A DNA stretch of 19,286 nucleotides, taken from assembly GCA_016202875.1 (NCBI GenBank), contig JACQNX010000059.1, forward strand, positions 1 to 19,286. The letters are read 5' to 3'. The stretch comes from Candidatus Aenigmatarchaeota archaeon. Lineage in GTDB: Archaea; Aenigmatarchaeota; Aenigmatarchaeia; GW2011-AR5. Position numbers and translations under genes: made by a program. This document shows positions 4,576 to 12,213 of the stretch, piece by piece. How positions within the stretch are numbered: the first letter of the stretch is position 1; every line of letters begins with the position of its first letter. Below the pieces are notes generated by a model. That model was given only the letters and a program-made list of their open reading frames with translations. It was not told where the DNA came from and did not search any database.

Positions 4576-5712
4576 ATGAAAGTAAAGGACCTGATGAGCA
4601 GAAATGTCATTGCTGCTGGCGCAGCAGAAACGCTGGCAAAAGCACTGAGCAAGATGAAATCTGCTCGCATACATCAGCTTGTAATCACAGACGGCAAAAC
4701 GCCTGCAGGCATGCTTGAGTTAAAGTCTATAATAACGAAGGATGTAGACCTTACTGCAACAAAGGTTTCTAATTTCATTAAAAAATCTCCTTCTCTAGGC
4801 TCAGAAGATGATATAACACATGCAATAGAAATGCTACTTGGCAGCGGCATGCGTGCACTGCCTGTCATAGATAAAGGGAGTTTAGTTGGAATAATATCAG
4901 AGACAGATATCATGAAAGTTGCAGGCAGTATTGTAAGGGACAAAAACACAAGTCTGCGGGATATAATGACTGTCTGTGTTTATGTTGACAAAGAGGAAAA
5001 AGCCAGTAAAATCAAAAACCTGATGTTTGAGACAAATGTGTCACGCATCCCTGTTCTTGATGGCGACGATGTAATCGGCGTTGTTGGCACGCTGGACCTC
5101 ATAAAGGTGCTGGAAGCAAAAAGTTCGCCTGACATGAGGGGCGGCAGGACGCAGGAAAAAAGTGTCAGTGAAAAAATAAAAACAAGCGATATTTCTGCAG
5201 AAGCAATAATGAGCAAGCCCGTTGTCCTTGCAGCAGAGAAAAGATTGCTGGATGCCATCCCGCTGCTGCAGAAAAATGAAGAACTCGTAATTAAAAATGG
5301 TGAGATAGGGATAATCACACCAAAGGATGTACTGGAACTAGCTGCCAAGACGGGGAAAAAAGGCGTTTATGTCCAGATAACAGGCATGCACGAAGAAGGC
5401 ATAGATTTTCAGAAAAGAATGGACGCCGCTGTCCAGTCTTTTGTAAACAAATATACGCGGATGATAGACAACATAGAATACCTTGTTGTGCATGCGGAAA
5501 AAATGCACAAGCAGGGGCCAAAGCAGAAATATTCTGTCAGAGTGAGGTTCAAGGCGCCCTTCGGCTTTTTTGTGTCGCATGCATGGGGCTGGAAGCCGCT
5601 GGATGTGATACAGGAAGCATTCAACAAAATGGAAAGGGAAATTGCAAGGAAGTATGATCCCATAAAGGAACATGAAAAAGCGAAGAAGGGCAAGGCGATG
5701 AGGAGAATGTAA
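4576..5712 (+). CDS. Four-CBS-domain protein with C-terminal HPF/RaiA-like (ribosome hibernation) domain
   Basis: 378 residues. Four CBS motifs lie at about residues 1-57, 62-118, 125-180 and 205-262, with typical pieces DLMSRNVIA, ALPVIDKGSLVGIISETDI, RIPVLDGDDVIGVVGTLDL and AIMSKPVVLAA. CBS pairs usually bind adenine nucleotides. From about 263 to the end a different domain reads VYVQITGMHEEG, VVHAEKMHKQG, KYSVRVRFKAPFGFF and DVIQEAFNKMEREI, which resembles the S30AE/HPF fold of ribosome hibernation factors and ends in a basic tail. Known background: a tetra-CBS protein that dimerises 30S subunits has been described in Pyrococcus. I infer a related ribosome-silencing, energy-sensing role here. 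The start is ATG 4576, with GGAGGT at 4564-4569; the upstream TTG at 4570 is too close to that site. Confidence 0.88.
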   Translation: MKVKDLMSRNVIAAGAAETLAKALSKMKSARIHQLVITDGKTPAGMLELKSIITKDVDLTATKVSNFIKKSPSLGSEDDITHAIEMLLGSGMRALPVIDKGSLVGIISETDIMKVAGSIVRDKNTSLRDIMTVCVYVDKEEKASKIKNLMFETNVSRIPVLDGDDVIGVVGTLDLIKVLEAKSSPDMRGGRTQEKSVSEKIKTSDISAEAIMSKPVVLAAEKRLLDAIPLLQKNEELVIKNGEIGIITPKDVLELAAKTGKKGVYVQITGMHEEGIDFQKRMDAAVQSFVNKYTRMIDNIEYLVVHAEKMHKQGPKQKYSVRVRFKAPFGFFVSHAWGWKPLDVIQEAFNKMEREIARKYDPIKEHEKAKKGKAMRRM

Positions 5713-5713
5713 G

Positions 5714-6199
5714 TTAGTAGTATTTGTTCCATATTTTTTCTATTTCAGCGGAAGAGACCACTGCTCCATAGAATTCTCCTATAATTTTGAGCAAATTTTT
5801 CTGAGCTTCTAAGTCGTGATCAACTCCAGAAACAAGGTCTTCGGGAACAACTATGTTGAATCCTCTCTCTTCAGCACCGAAACTGCCTTTCACGCACGGT
5901 ATTTTTATCTGACCCTTGTATGCGCCGAATGTTTTTCTTTCCCCAAAAGTAAGCTGGGCGTAATATTTCTTCTGCTGCGCCGTGAGTTTAGATTCATCGT
6001 AAACCTGCTGGCTGAATGCAATTTCGACCCCCTTCCTTTTCGCCTTTTCAACAAATCTATAAATTGATAAAGCGCATCTTCTGTTTCTTGTTCTTTTTCT
6101 CTTCAGCACACTGCGCTCATGACAGAAGTCATTCTGCAGATCGATGACTAGAATCAGCGTCTTTTTAGGATGCAGCTCTTTCACAGACAACTTTCGCAT
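5714..6199 (-). CDS. Isochorismatase-like protein lacking the catalytic cysteine
   Basis: 161 residues with the isochorismatase/nicotinamidase-like fold signature: VIDLQNDF supplies the first acid (D20) and CVKGSFG the lysine (K104). The nucleophile loop, normally G-x-x-T-x-x-C-V, reads GEFYGAVVSSA, so by alignment with the intact paralogue at 9030 the cysteine slot holds V147. The chain is also short at the C-terminus (family usually about 180-200). It is therefore probably not a classical hydrolase; a binding or structural role, or decay, is possible. It starts one base after the stop of glyS (minus strand), so it is almost certainly co-transcribed and translated with it. It is convergent with the CBS gene, with the stops practically touching. 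Confidence 0.8.
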   Translation of the reverse strand: MRKLSVKELHPKKTLILVIDLQNDFCHERSVLKRKRTRNRRCALSIYRFVEKAKRKGVEIAFSQQVYDESKLTAQQKKYYAQLTFGERKTFGAYKGQIKIPCVKGSFGAEERGFNIVVPEDLVSGVDHDLEAQKNLLKIIGEFYGAVVSSAEIEKIWNKYY

Positions 6200-7711
6200 C
6201 TATAATTCCCTGCCTCGCAAAAATTCTGCCAGGAATTCAGGCAATTTGTTTATCGCGACACGCTCCTGTTTCATCGAATCGCGGTCGCGGACAGTAACTG
6301 TGCCATCTTCAAAAGTCTGGTGATCAATAGTCACTGCTGCCGGAATGCCTATCTCGTCGACGCGGCGATAACGGCGGCCTATGGACCCAGAAGCATCGTA
6401 GAATACAGAAAACTTTACTGACTGCAGCAGCTTCTTTACTTCTTCTGCTTTTTCCGGGAGACCCTGCTTGCTTACCAATGGGAAGACGGCGCAATCGCAG
6501 GGCGCGAGATGCCGTGGAAAGCGGAATACAATCCTTTTCTCCTTTCCCTCTTCTTCATAGAATAAATCGAGAAGCGCAAATATGTTCCTGTCAACCCCTA
6601 ATGACAGCTCAAGAACATGGGGCAGTATTTTTTTGCCGTCTATGTTTACAGACATATCATTTTTTGAGATTTTCTGGTGGCCGGAAAGGTCGTGATCTGT
6701 CCTGTAGTGCACACCGCCAACTTCTTTCCATCCTATGCTGAGCTTAAGCTCAACGTCCCAGTGATATTTGTTATAAAACGCCTTTTCTTCCTGTGAGAGT
6801 TCTCTAAAACGGAAGAATTCTTTCGGTATCTTTAGAACATCGAGATAAAACTTCTGGACTACCGCCATATGATAGATGTAAAATTCAGGCAATTTTCCTT
6901 TGAGTTCTTTGCAACTGACTTCTATTATGTTTTCATTTTTCCTGTTTTCCGCTATAAATAGACGCAACTTGTAATCTTCAACTTCTTTGAAGTTTGGGTG
7001 CTGGTTTATTTTATCAGGATCAAAAAATATCTGCAGCTCTGCCTGGGTTAGTTCGCGCATCCTGATGAGAAGGTTGCGAGGCGAGATCTCATTCCTGAAA
7101 GCTTTTCCCACAATAGCCAAACCCATAGGCAGGTGTTTTCTCAGCTGTTCGAATGCACGGGCAAAATTTACATAAACGCCTTGTGCAGTCTCGCCGCGCA
7201 GATAGGCTTTTTGAGGTTTTTCAACTCCGATATCCAATGGAAAAAGCATGTTAAAAGTTTTGACTTCTTCAAGTAATCCTTTGCATTTCTCGCATTTTAT
7301 TTTATGTTTTTTCATTAGTTCTGATAATGCTTCTGGATTCAGCCCTTCAAAATTTTCTTTTAAAATATCTTCCAGAATATGGTCAGCTCTTTCGATATTG
7401 CCACATTTTTTGCATTTCACTACAGGGTCTACAAAACACTTTACATGACCTGATCCGATGAATACCTTTTCATGCATAATATCTGTGGGCTCTATCTCGA
7501 AAAAGTTGTCATCAAGACCAAGAAAGTAATCACGCCATGTGTTCTCCCATTTCCTCTTCATCAGCGTTCCAAGATGCCCGTAATCATAAAAACCGGAAAG
7601 GCCGTTGTAGATCTCAGAACCCATCCAGAAGAAACCCCTGCGCCTGGCTATTTCTTCTATCTTTGCCGTTTTATCAGTATTTTCTGATTTGTCTGCAGTA
7701 ATCCCGTGCAT
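6200..7711 (-). CDS. glyS: Glycyl-tRNA synthetase (alpha2, archaeal/eukaryotic type)
   Basis: Charges tRNA-Gly with glycine, as a class II enzyme. Visible signatures are RRGFFWMGSEIYNGLSGFYD at the N-terminus, YLRGETAQG, motif 2 AFRNEISPRN, motif 3 LSLGVDRNIFALL and a C-terminal anticodon-binding domain starting near RHLAPCDCAVFPL. A CxxC pair near each end of an insertion (CKKCGN and CEKCKG) may bind zinc. About 503 residues, normal for a compact archaeal GlyRS. I chose ATG 7711 because GTGA lies just upstream; a GTG at 7720 would add three residues. The isochorismatase-like gene follows directly. The upstream gap is shared with the divergent pheS. Confidence 0.96.
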   Translation of the reverse strand: MHGITADKSENTDKTAKIEEIARRRGFFWMGSEIYNGLSGFYDYGHLGTLMKRKWENTWRDYFLGLDDNFFEIEPTDIMHEKVFIGSGHVKCFVDPVVKCKKCGNIERADHILEDILKENFEGLNPEALSELMKKHKIKCEKCKGLLEEVKTFNMLFPLDIGVEKPQKAYLRGETAQGVYVNFARAFEQLRKHLPMGLAIVGKAFRNEISPRNLLIRMRELTQAELQIFFDPDKINQHPNFKEVEDYKLRLFIAENRKNENIIEVSCKELKGKLPEFYIYHMAVVQKFYLDVLKIPKEFFRFRELSQEEKAFYNKYHWDVELKLSIGWKEVGGVHYRTDHDLSGHQKISKNDMSVNIDGKKILPHVLELSLGVDRNIFALLDLFYEEEGKEKRIVFRFPRHLAPCDCAVFPLVSKQGLPEKAEEVKKLLQSVKFSVFYDASGSIGRRYRRVDEIGIPAAVTIDHQTFEDGTVTVRDRDSMKQERVAINKLPEFLAEFLRGREL

Positions 7712-7741
7712 GATACTCACTAATATCTCTTTTTCAAAAGG

Positions 7742-7749
7742 TTAAAAAG
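7742..7749. promoter_or_regulatory. Shared AT-rich promoter element between glyS and pheS
   Basis: TTAAAAAG lies 31-38 nt before the pheS ATG. On the minus strand the same bases read CTTTTTAA, 31-38 nt before the glyS ATG. One TATA-like element may serve both directions in a 68-nt divergent gap. Confidence 0.45.
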
Positions 7750-7779
7750 AATACAAATGAAAGTTCATTAGTTGGTTCC

Positions 7780-9030
7780 ATGAGCAGGTACGTGCTTACA
7801 AAAGAGGGTGAGGAGTATGCAACCGAAGGGCTGCCTGAAATCAGACTGGTAAAAATTCTGGATAAGCCGCTTCCTATCGCCTCTTTGCAGAAAAACGTGA
7901 AAAACTTCTCCATCGCCTTCCAATGGGCGAAGAAAAACGGATGGGTTGAGATAAAGAACGGCAATGCGGTTCTTGTCAAAAAAGCCGGCAGATACGGGCT
8001 ACAGGAGGCTATCACGGCGCTGAAAGATGGAAAAAGCGTGCAAGAGAGGCTGCTGAAAGTTCTCGTACAAAGAAAGCTTGCCGAAGAGTCCAAGGAAACA
8101 AAAAAACCCGTCTATGAGAAGGGGCAAGAAGTCCGCGAAGTGACAGAGGGTTTGATAAAAAGCAGCGCATGGAAAGACATCAAATTTGTCGAATACAATG
8201 TAGAGGCTGTGGGCAAAAGAATTCACATCGGGAAAAGGCAGCCTTATTCAAAATTCCTTTATGATGCCAGAAAGAAGCTGATAGAGCTCGGCTTCATAGA
8301 AGTGACTGGGTCTACAATAGTGACAGAATTCTGGAATTTCGACGCCCTGTTCCAGCCGCAGGGGCATCCGAGCAGGGACTGGACACAAACATACTCGCTG
8401 AAATATCCGAAACAAGGAAAACTGCCTGCCAGCAAAATAGTCCAGCAAGTCGCTGCAGCCCATGAAAACGGCTGGAAGACTGGCAGCACGGGCTGGGGTT
8501 ACAAATGGAGCTACGAAAAGGCGGCGCAGCTTATGCCAGTCGCTCACGATACTGCCGTGTCTCCGCAAACTCTTGCATCTAAAGACCTGCAAATACCTGG
8601 CAAGTACTTCCAGATTGTGCGCTGCTTCAGGCCTGATGTCATTGACGTGACGCATGGCGTGGAGTTCAACCAGATGGGCGGCTTCGTCGTTGCAGAAGAC
8701 CTCACGTTCAAGGACCTTCTCGGGCTGCTCAAAATGTTTGCCGTGGAAATAGGCGGCTGCGACCCGAATTCCGTGAGGTTCTTTACAGACTATTACCCTT
8801 TCACAGAACCGTCTGCCCAAGTCAGCGCAAAGCACCCGAAAATGGGGTGGGTGGAGCTCGCGGGCGCAGGGATATTCAGGGAAGAACTCACCAAGCCGCT
8901 TGGCGTGGACGCTCCTGTGATTGCGTGGGGATTCGGGATAGACAGGCTGGCGATGCACAAGCTGGGGATCAGCGACATACGCTACCTCTTCTCGCAGAAC
9001 CTCAAGTGGCTCAGAAACCAGGTGGTATAA
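7780..9030 (+). CDS. pheS: Phenylalanyl-tRNA synthetase alpha subunit, short N-terminus
   Basis: Catalytic subunit of the (alpha beta)2 PheRS, class II. Typical blocks are FDALFQPQGHPSRDW, AHDTAVSPQTL, YFQIVRCFRPDVIDVTHGVE, FNQMGGFVV, TEPSAQV and WGFGIDRLAM. The 416 residues start inside what is usually the winged-helix tRNA-binding region (YVLTKEGEEYATEGLPE). Archaeal PheS is usually near 500, so roughly the first helical domain is missing. The frame is open upstream to a TGA at 7711-7713 but holds no ATG, GTG or TTG, so 7780 is the only start. The operon continues with a hydrolase gene overlapping by one base (TAATG) and then pheT, an unusual interruption of the pheST pair. A tRNA-Phe gene lies in the same window. 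Confidence 0.97.
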   Translation: MSRYVLTKEGEEYATEGLPEIRLVKILDKPLPIASLQKNVKNFSIAFQWAKKNGWVEIKNGNAVLVKKAGRYGLQEAITALKDGKSVQERLLKVLVQRKLAEESKETKKPVYEKGQEVREVTEGLIKSSAWKDIKFVEYNVEAVGKRIHIGKRQPYSKFLYDARKKLIELGFIEVTGSTIVTEFWNFDALFQPQGHPSRDWTQTYSLKYPKQGKLPASKIVQQVAAAHENGWKTGSTGWGYKWSYEKAAQLMPVAHDTAVSPQTLASKDLQIPGKYFQIVRCFRPDVIDVTHGVEFNQMGGFVVAEDLTFKDLLGLLKMFAVEIGGCDPNSVRFFTDYYPFTEPSAQVSAKHPKMGWVELAGAGIFREELTKPLGVDAPVIAWGFGIDRLAMHKLGISDIRYLFSQNLKWLRNQVV

Positions 9031-9551
9031 TGAAAGCATTACTCGTAATAGATATGCTCAATGATTTTGTTAGTGGTAAAAATATCCTGATAAACAGCAG
9101 GGACAGAAAAGCCTTGATAAATAACATAAAAACGGCAATGGAAAAGGCAAGAAAAAACAAAAACCCAGTAATTTATGTCAATTGCTCTCATACGTTAGAC
9201 CATCCATGTGTAAAACTAACAGGAAGACATGCAATGAAAGGTGCGAAGGCTGCTGAAGTGATAGAAGAGCTAAAACCTGCACAAAACGATTACGTAGTTG
9301 AAAAGGTTGCTTTCGACGGATTCTACAAAACGCGACTTGAAAGGTTACTCAAAAAATTGAGGGTAAAAGACGTTTATCTGACAGGTGTGCAGACAGACTG
9401 CTGCATTCGCGAGACTGCTGTCTCAGCAGGGAACAGGGGTTTTCGTGTTTTTATCGTGAAAAACTGCTGCGCTACAAACAAAGAATGGAAGAAAAGAAGT
9501 GCGCTAGATTTCCTGTCGAAAAACGTGGGTAAAATAATACATAAGTTTTGA
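9030..9551 (+). CDS. Isochorismatase-family cysteine hydrolase (nicotinamidase-like), inserted between pheS and pheT
   Basis: 173 residues with the full catalytic set: D8 in LLVIDMLNDF, K92 in VVEKVAFDGF and C125 in GVQTDCCIRETA. Family members hydrolyse amide or vinyl-ether bonds (nicotinamidase, isochorismatase, carbamoylases). A nicotinamidase role in NAD salvage is possible, but the metal-binding histidine pattern is not clear (NCSHTLDHP), so I give only the family. ATG 9030 overlaps the pheS stop (TAATG), and AGGTGGT at 9020-9026 is the ribosome site, implying translational coupling. pheT starts ten bases after its stop. Together with the degenerate paralogue behind glyS, it makes two such genes coupled to synthetase genes in this window. 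Confidence 0.9.
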   Translation: MKALLVIDMLNDFVSGKNILINSRDRKALINNIKTAMEKARKNKNPVIYVNCSHTLDHPCVKLTGRHAMKGAKAAEVIEELKPAQNDYVVEKVAFDGFYKTRLERLLKKLRVKDVYLTGVQTDCCIRETAVSAGNRGFRVFIVKNCCATNKEWKKRSALDFLSKNVGKIIHKF

Positions 9552-9560
9552 GTGATTGAT

Positions 9561-11222
9561 ATGCCAAAAATCGACGTATCGTACAAGGACCTTTGCATGC
9601 TTGTAGGCAAAAAAATCCAACTGGACCAGCTGAGGGAGGACCTGCTGTATGCAAAAAGTGAGCTTGACGACGTTGACGGCGACACGCTTAAGATAGACAT
9701 CAAGGACACAAACAGGCCTGACCTGTGGTCTGCAGAGGGCATTGCGCGCGAGATTGCAGGACGCTACGGAAAAAGGGGCCTGCCAAGGTTCAGGCTGAAA
9801 AAGGGCGGGTGCAAGGTAATTGTCGACACCAGATCGCCTGTGCAGCCCATGGCAGTAAGCGCAGTTGCAAGAAACCTCAAGATTGACGACGCTTTCCTGT
9901 CGCAGATTATACAACTCCAAGAGAAGCTGTCTCTTGCTTTCGGCAGAAACAGGAAAAATATGTCCATGGGCGTCTACGATCTGGAGAAAATCAAGTTCCC
10001 CGTGAAGTATACATCACTGAACAGGAAAAAGATACATTTTGCGCCGCTCGGATTTGAAAACCCGATGCCGGCAGATGAAATTATCAGGCAGCACCAAAAG
10101 GGGAAAGCGTTCGGACATCTGCTTGCCGGTACAGATGAATATCCAGTATGGGCAGATGCAACCGGCAAAATACTCTCGATGCCGCCCATCATCAATTCCA
10201 ACGATATCGGCAACGTAAGCACAAAAACAAAAAACGTGTTTATAGAGTGCACGGGCTACAGCATGAGATTTCTCCATACAGCTATCGCTGTGCTCGCTGC
10301 GCAGATGCTGGACCGCGGCGGAGCCGTGGAAACCGTGTCTACCTATTTCAAGGGCAAAAAAATTATCACCCCCTCGATGGCGCCAAAAAAAACTTCTGTA
10401 GACACCTGGTATGCGAACAAAATATCGGGACTGGATCTGGGCACAAAAGACATAGTCAGGCTTCTGGAGATGGCGCGCTATGACTGCAAGGGCTCAAAAA
10501 AACGCATAGATCTTCTGTACCCTTCCTACAGGCATGACATAATGCACATGCGCGATATTGTGGAGGACATCATCATCTCCTACGGGTACAACAAGATAGA
10601 CTGCCCGGTGAAAAAAATACATACGGTAGGAAAAGCGGACAACATGCAGCTCTTCATCGGGCGTGTACAGGAGATCTGCGTCGGCCTGGGACTGCAGGAA
10701 ATAATGTCCTATACGCTTACTAACCAGGCTGATCTCTTTGGGAAAATGATGTTGGCGGAACGGAAGGCTGTGGAAATCGAGAACCCTGTGTCACAAAACT
10801 GGTCTGTGTTCAGAACATGGCTTGTACCGCAGCTACTAGGGTTCTTTTCGCAGAACATGCATATCGAATACCCACAGCAGATATTTGAAATCGGTACTGT
10901 TGTCCATATTAACGAGCCGGAAGAAACAAAAACAGACGACAGAACATTTCTGTCCATAGGCTATACAGCCAGCATTGTAAACTACGATTTAATCTCGTCC
11001 TATCTAGATGCGATAATGAGGAATTTGGGGGTAAAGTACTCTTTGGAAAAGACCGTGCACGGCAGCTTTATCAAAGGGAGATGTGCCGCTGTTGTTGCGG
11101 ACAAAAACAAAATCGGAACTATTGGAGAGATAAGTCCTGCTGTTCTCAGCAACTGGAAGCTCGAGAAACCGGTGCTCTCTCTGGAAATCGACCTGAGCCA
11201 GATGTTTGAACTCGGGAAATGA
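9561..11222 (+). CDS. pheT: Phenylalanyl-tRNA synthetase beta subunit
   Basis: Non-catalytic beta subunit of PheRS, needed for the tetramer, tRNA binding and editing of Tyr-tRNA(Phe) through the B3/B4 domain. 553 residues, the archaeal/eukaryotic short form without the bacterial EMAP and anticodon extensions. Signatures are PKIDVSYKDLCMLVGK at the start, DIKDTNRPDLWSAEGIARE, a B5 domain around RHDIMHMRDIVEDIIISYGY, and the pseudo-catalytic core QEIMSYTLTNQ with VEIENPVSQNWSVFRTWLVP. The start is ATG 9561, with GTGAT just upstream; a GTG at 9552 is the alternative. It is the last gene of the pheS-hydrolase-pheT operon and is convergent with the Cys-rich microprotein 11 nt away. Confidence 0.96.
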   Translation: MPKIDVSYKDLCMLVGKKIQLDQLREDLLYAKSELDDVDGDTLKIDIKDTNRPDLWSAEGIAREIAGRYGKRGLPRFRLKKGGCKVIVDTRSPVQPMAVSAVARNLKIDDAFLSQIIQLQEKLSLAFGRNRKNMSMGVYDLEKIKFPVKYTSLNRKKIHFAPLGFENPMPADEIIRQHQKGKAFGHLLAGTDEYPVWADATGKILSMPPIINSNDIGNVSTKTKNVFIECTGYSMRFLHTAIAVLAAQMLDRGGAVETVSTYFKGKKIITPSMAPKKTSVDTWYANKISGLDLGTKDIVRLLEMARYDCKGSKKRIDLLYPSYRHDIMHMRDIVEDIIISYGYNKIDCPVKKIHTVGKADNMQLFIGRVQEICVGLGLQEIMSYTLTNQADLFGKMMLAERKAVEIENPVSQNWSVFRTWLVPQLLGFFSQNMHIEYPQQIFEIGTVVHINEPEETKTDDRTFLSIGYTASIVNYDLISSYLDAIMRNLGVKYSLEKTVHGSFIKGRCAAVVADKNKIGTIGEISPAVLSNWKLEKPVLSLEIDLSQMFELGK

Positions 11223-11233
11223 TTTCCTTGTTA

Positions 11234-11368
11234 CTATTTTCTCGCGACTGGCTTCCACTTCACAGGCTTGATATCGCGTTCTGCCTGCTTTCGAAGGAAA
11301 TTGCAGGCATGGGTAGTTTGCGTGCATTGGTGCGATTTCCTGCAAATCGTGCAGTGATTGCATTTCAT
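11234..11368 (-). CDS. Cys/His-rich microprotein (44 aa)
   Basis: A 44-residue frame too short for common gene callers. It begins MKCNHCTICRKSHQC and continues with H20-A-C22, followed by a basic tail (KPVKWKPVARK). Cysteines at 3, 6, 9, 15 and 22 and histidines at 5, 13 and 20 could hold one or two zinc ions or a cluster, and the tail suggests nucleic-acid contact. The family is not recognised. An AT-rich TAAATAATTATT about 20-32 nt upstream of the ATG gives a plausible leaderless promoter. It sits between the 3' ends of pheT and minD's coding block, filling an otherwise 200-nt gap. An overlapping 119-aa frame in another phase lacks such features. Confidence 0.65.
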   Translation of the reverse strand: MKCNHCTICRKSHQCTQTTHACNFLRKQAERDIKPVKWKPVARK

Positions 11369-11425
11369 GAAATAACTACTGATGGAATAATTATTTAGTC
11401 CTTCTTACAGCAGAAATAGTGGAAT

Positions 11426-12187
11426 CTACCTCAGAAAACCGAACAATCTCTGGTGCCATGGCTTGTCAATGAAATAAGACCTGCCAACAAGCGCGGCGGC
11501 TGTCCTCCTGATAGCATGGCTTGCCTGCGCATTTGGCTTGTGATGGATTACAGGGACTCTTGCTGCGATCGCTTTCTGGACATTTATATCCTCCGGCACC
11601 TCTGCCAGCAGGCTTATATCATCCAGCATGCCGAGTATTTCTTCCCTGCGCATCTCGTGCTTCTGGCCTTTGACACGGTTTACAACAACACCTAATGTTT
11701 TTGTTCCAAGCTGCTCAGCGAGCTTCACAGCCTTCAGGGCGTCTGTCACAGCAGGCAGATCCGGGTTTGTAATAACAATCATCTCGTCCGCTGCCTCCAT
11801 GGCTGCGAGCGCCTCGCGGCCAAGGCCTGCGGCGGCGTCCAGAATGACTATGTCAGCAGCGCCAAGCAGGTCGAGCAAAGCATTGGGAAGGCTGCTGGAA
11901 TCAACCCCGCGCAGATCCCTCAGAGAAATGCCTGCTGGTATCACCTTCAGACCGCTCTCATGATCATAAATTGCATCCCTGATATTGGCGCGTCCTTTGA
12001 GAACATCGTGCAGTGTTATTGGAAAAAGCGGGATGCCGAGATGAATGCCCAAATTTGGAGTGGTAAGATTTGCATCAAGAACTATAACGTTCTTTCCCAT
12101 GCCAGCCAGCGCAGCGCCGAGATTTGCTACGAAAGTCGTCTTGCCAACGCCGCCCTTGCCGGAAACAACTGCTATGATACGCGTCAT
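11426..12187 (-). CDS. minD: MinD/ParA-family ATPase (MinD-like)
   Basis: 253-residue P-loop ATPase of the SIMIBI class. The deviant Walker A is GKGGVGKTT (about residues 10-18), followed by NLGAALAGMGKNVIVLDANL, and a Walker B-like VILDAAAGLG. The C-terminus ends WHQRLFGFLR, an amphipathic helix like the membrane-targeting sequence of MinD, so it probably cycles on and off the membrane. Archaeal MinD homologues are often not division-site selectors but position other complexes; the partner is not visible here. FtsZ is encoded about 5.6 kb away in the same window. AGGT lies about 10 nt upstream of the ATG, and a TTTTAAAA box about 33-40 nt upstream. Confidence 0.92.
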   Translation of the reverse strand: MTRIIAVVSGKGGVGKTTFVANLGAALAGMGKNVIVLDANLTTPNLGIHLGIPLFPITLHDVLKGRANIRDAIYDHESGLKVIPAGISLRDLRGVDSSSLPNALLDLLGAADIVILDAAAGLGREALAAMEAADEMIVITNPDLPAVTDALKAVKLAEQLGTKTLGVVVNRVKGQKHEMRREEILGMLDDISLLAEVPEDINVQKAIAARVPVIHHKPNAQASHAIRRTAAALVGRSYFIDKPWHQRLFGFLR

Positions 12188-12213
12188 TGCAATACCTGAG
12201 TAACTATGTTAAT

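Noticed and set aside
8248..9039. 263-aa minus-strand frame opposite pheS
   Set aside because: Shadow of a strongly coding gene. The translation has no family features and pheS is unmistakable.
11004..11363. 119-aa minus-strand frame overlapping the end of pheT
   Set aside because: It runs antisense through pheT and lacks motifs. The overlapping 44-aa Cys/His frame in another phase is a better candidate.
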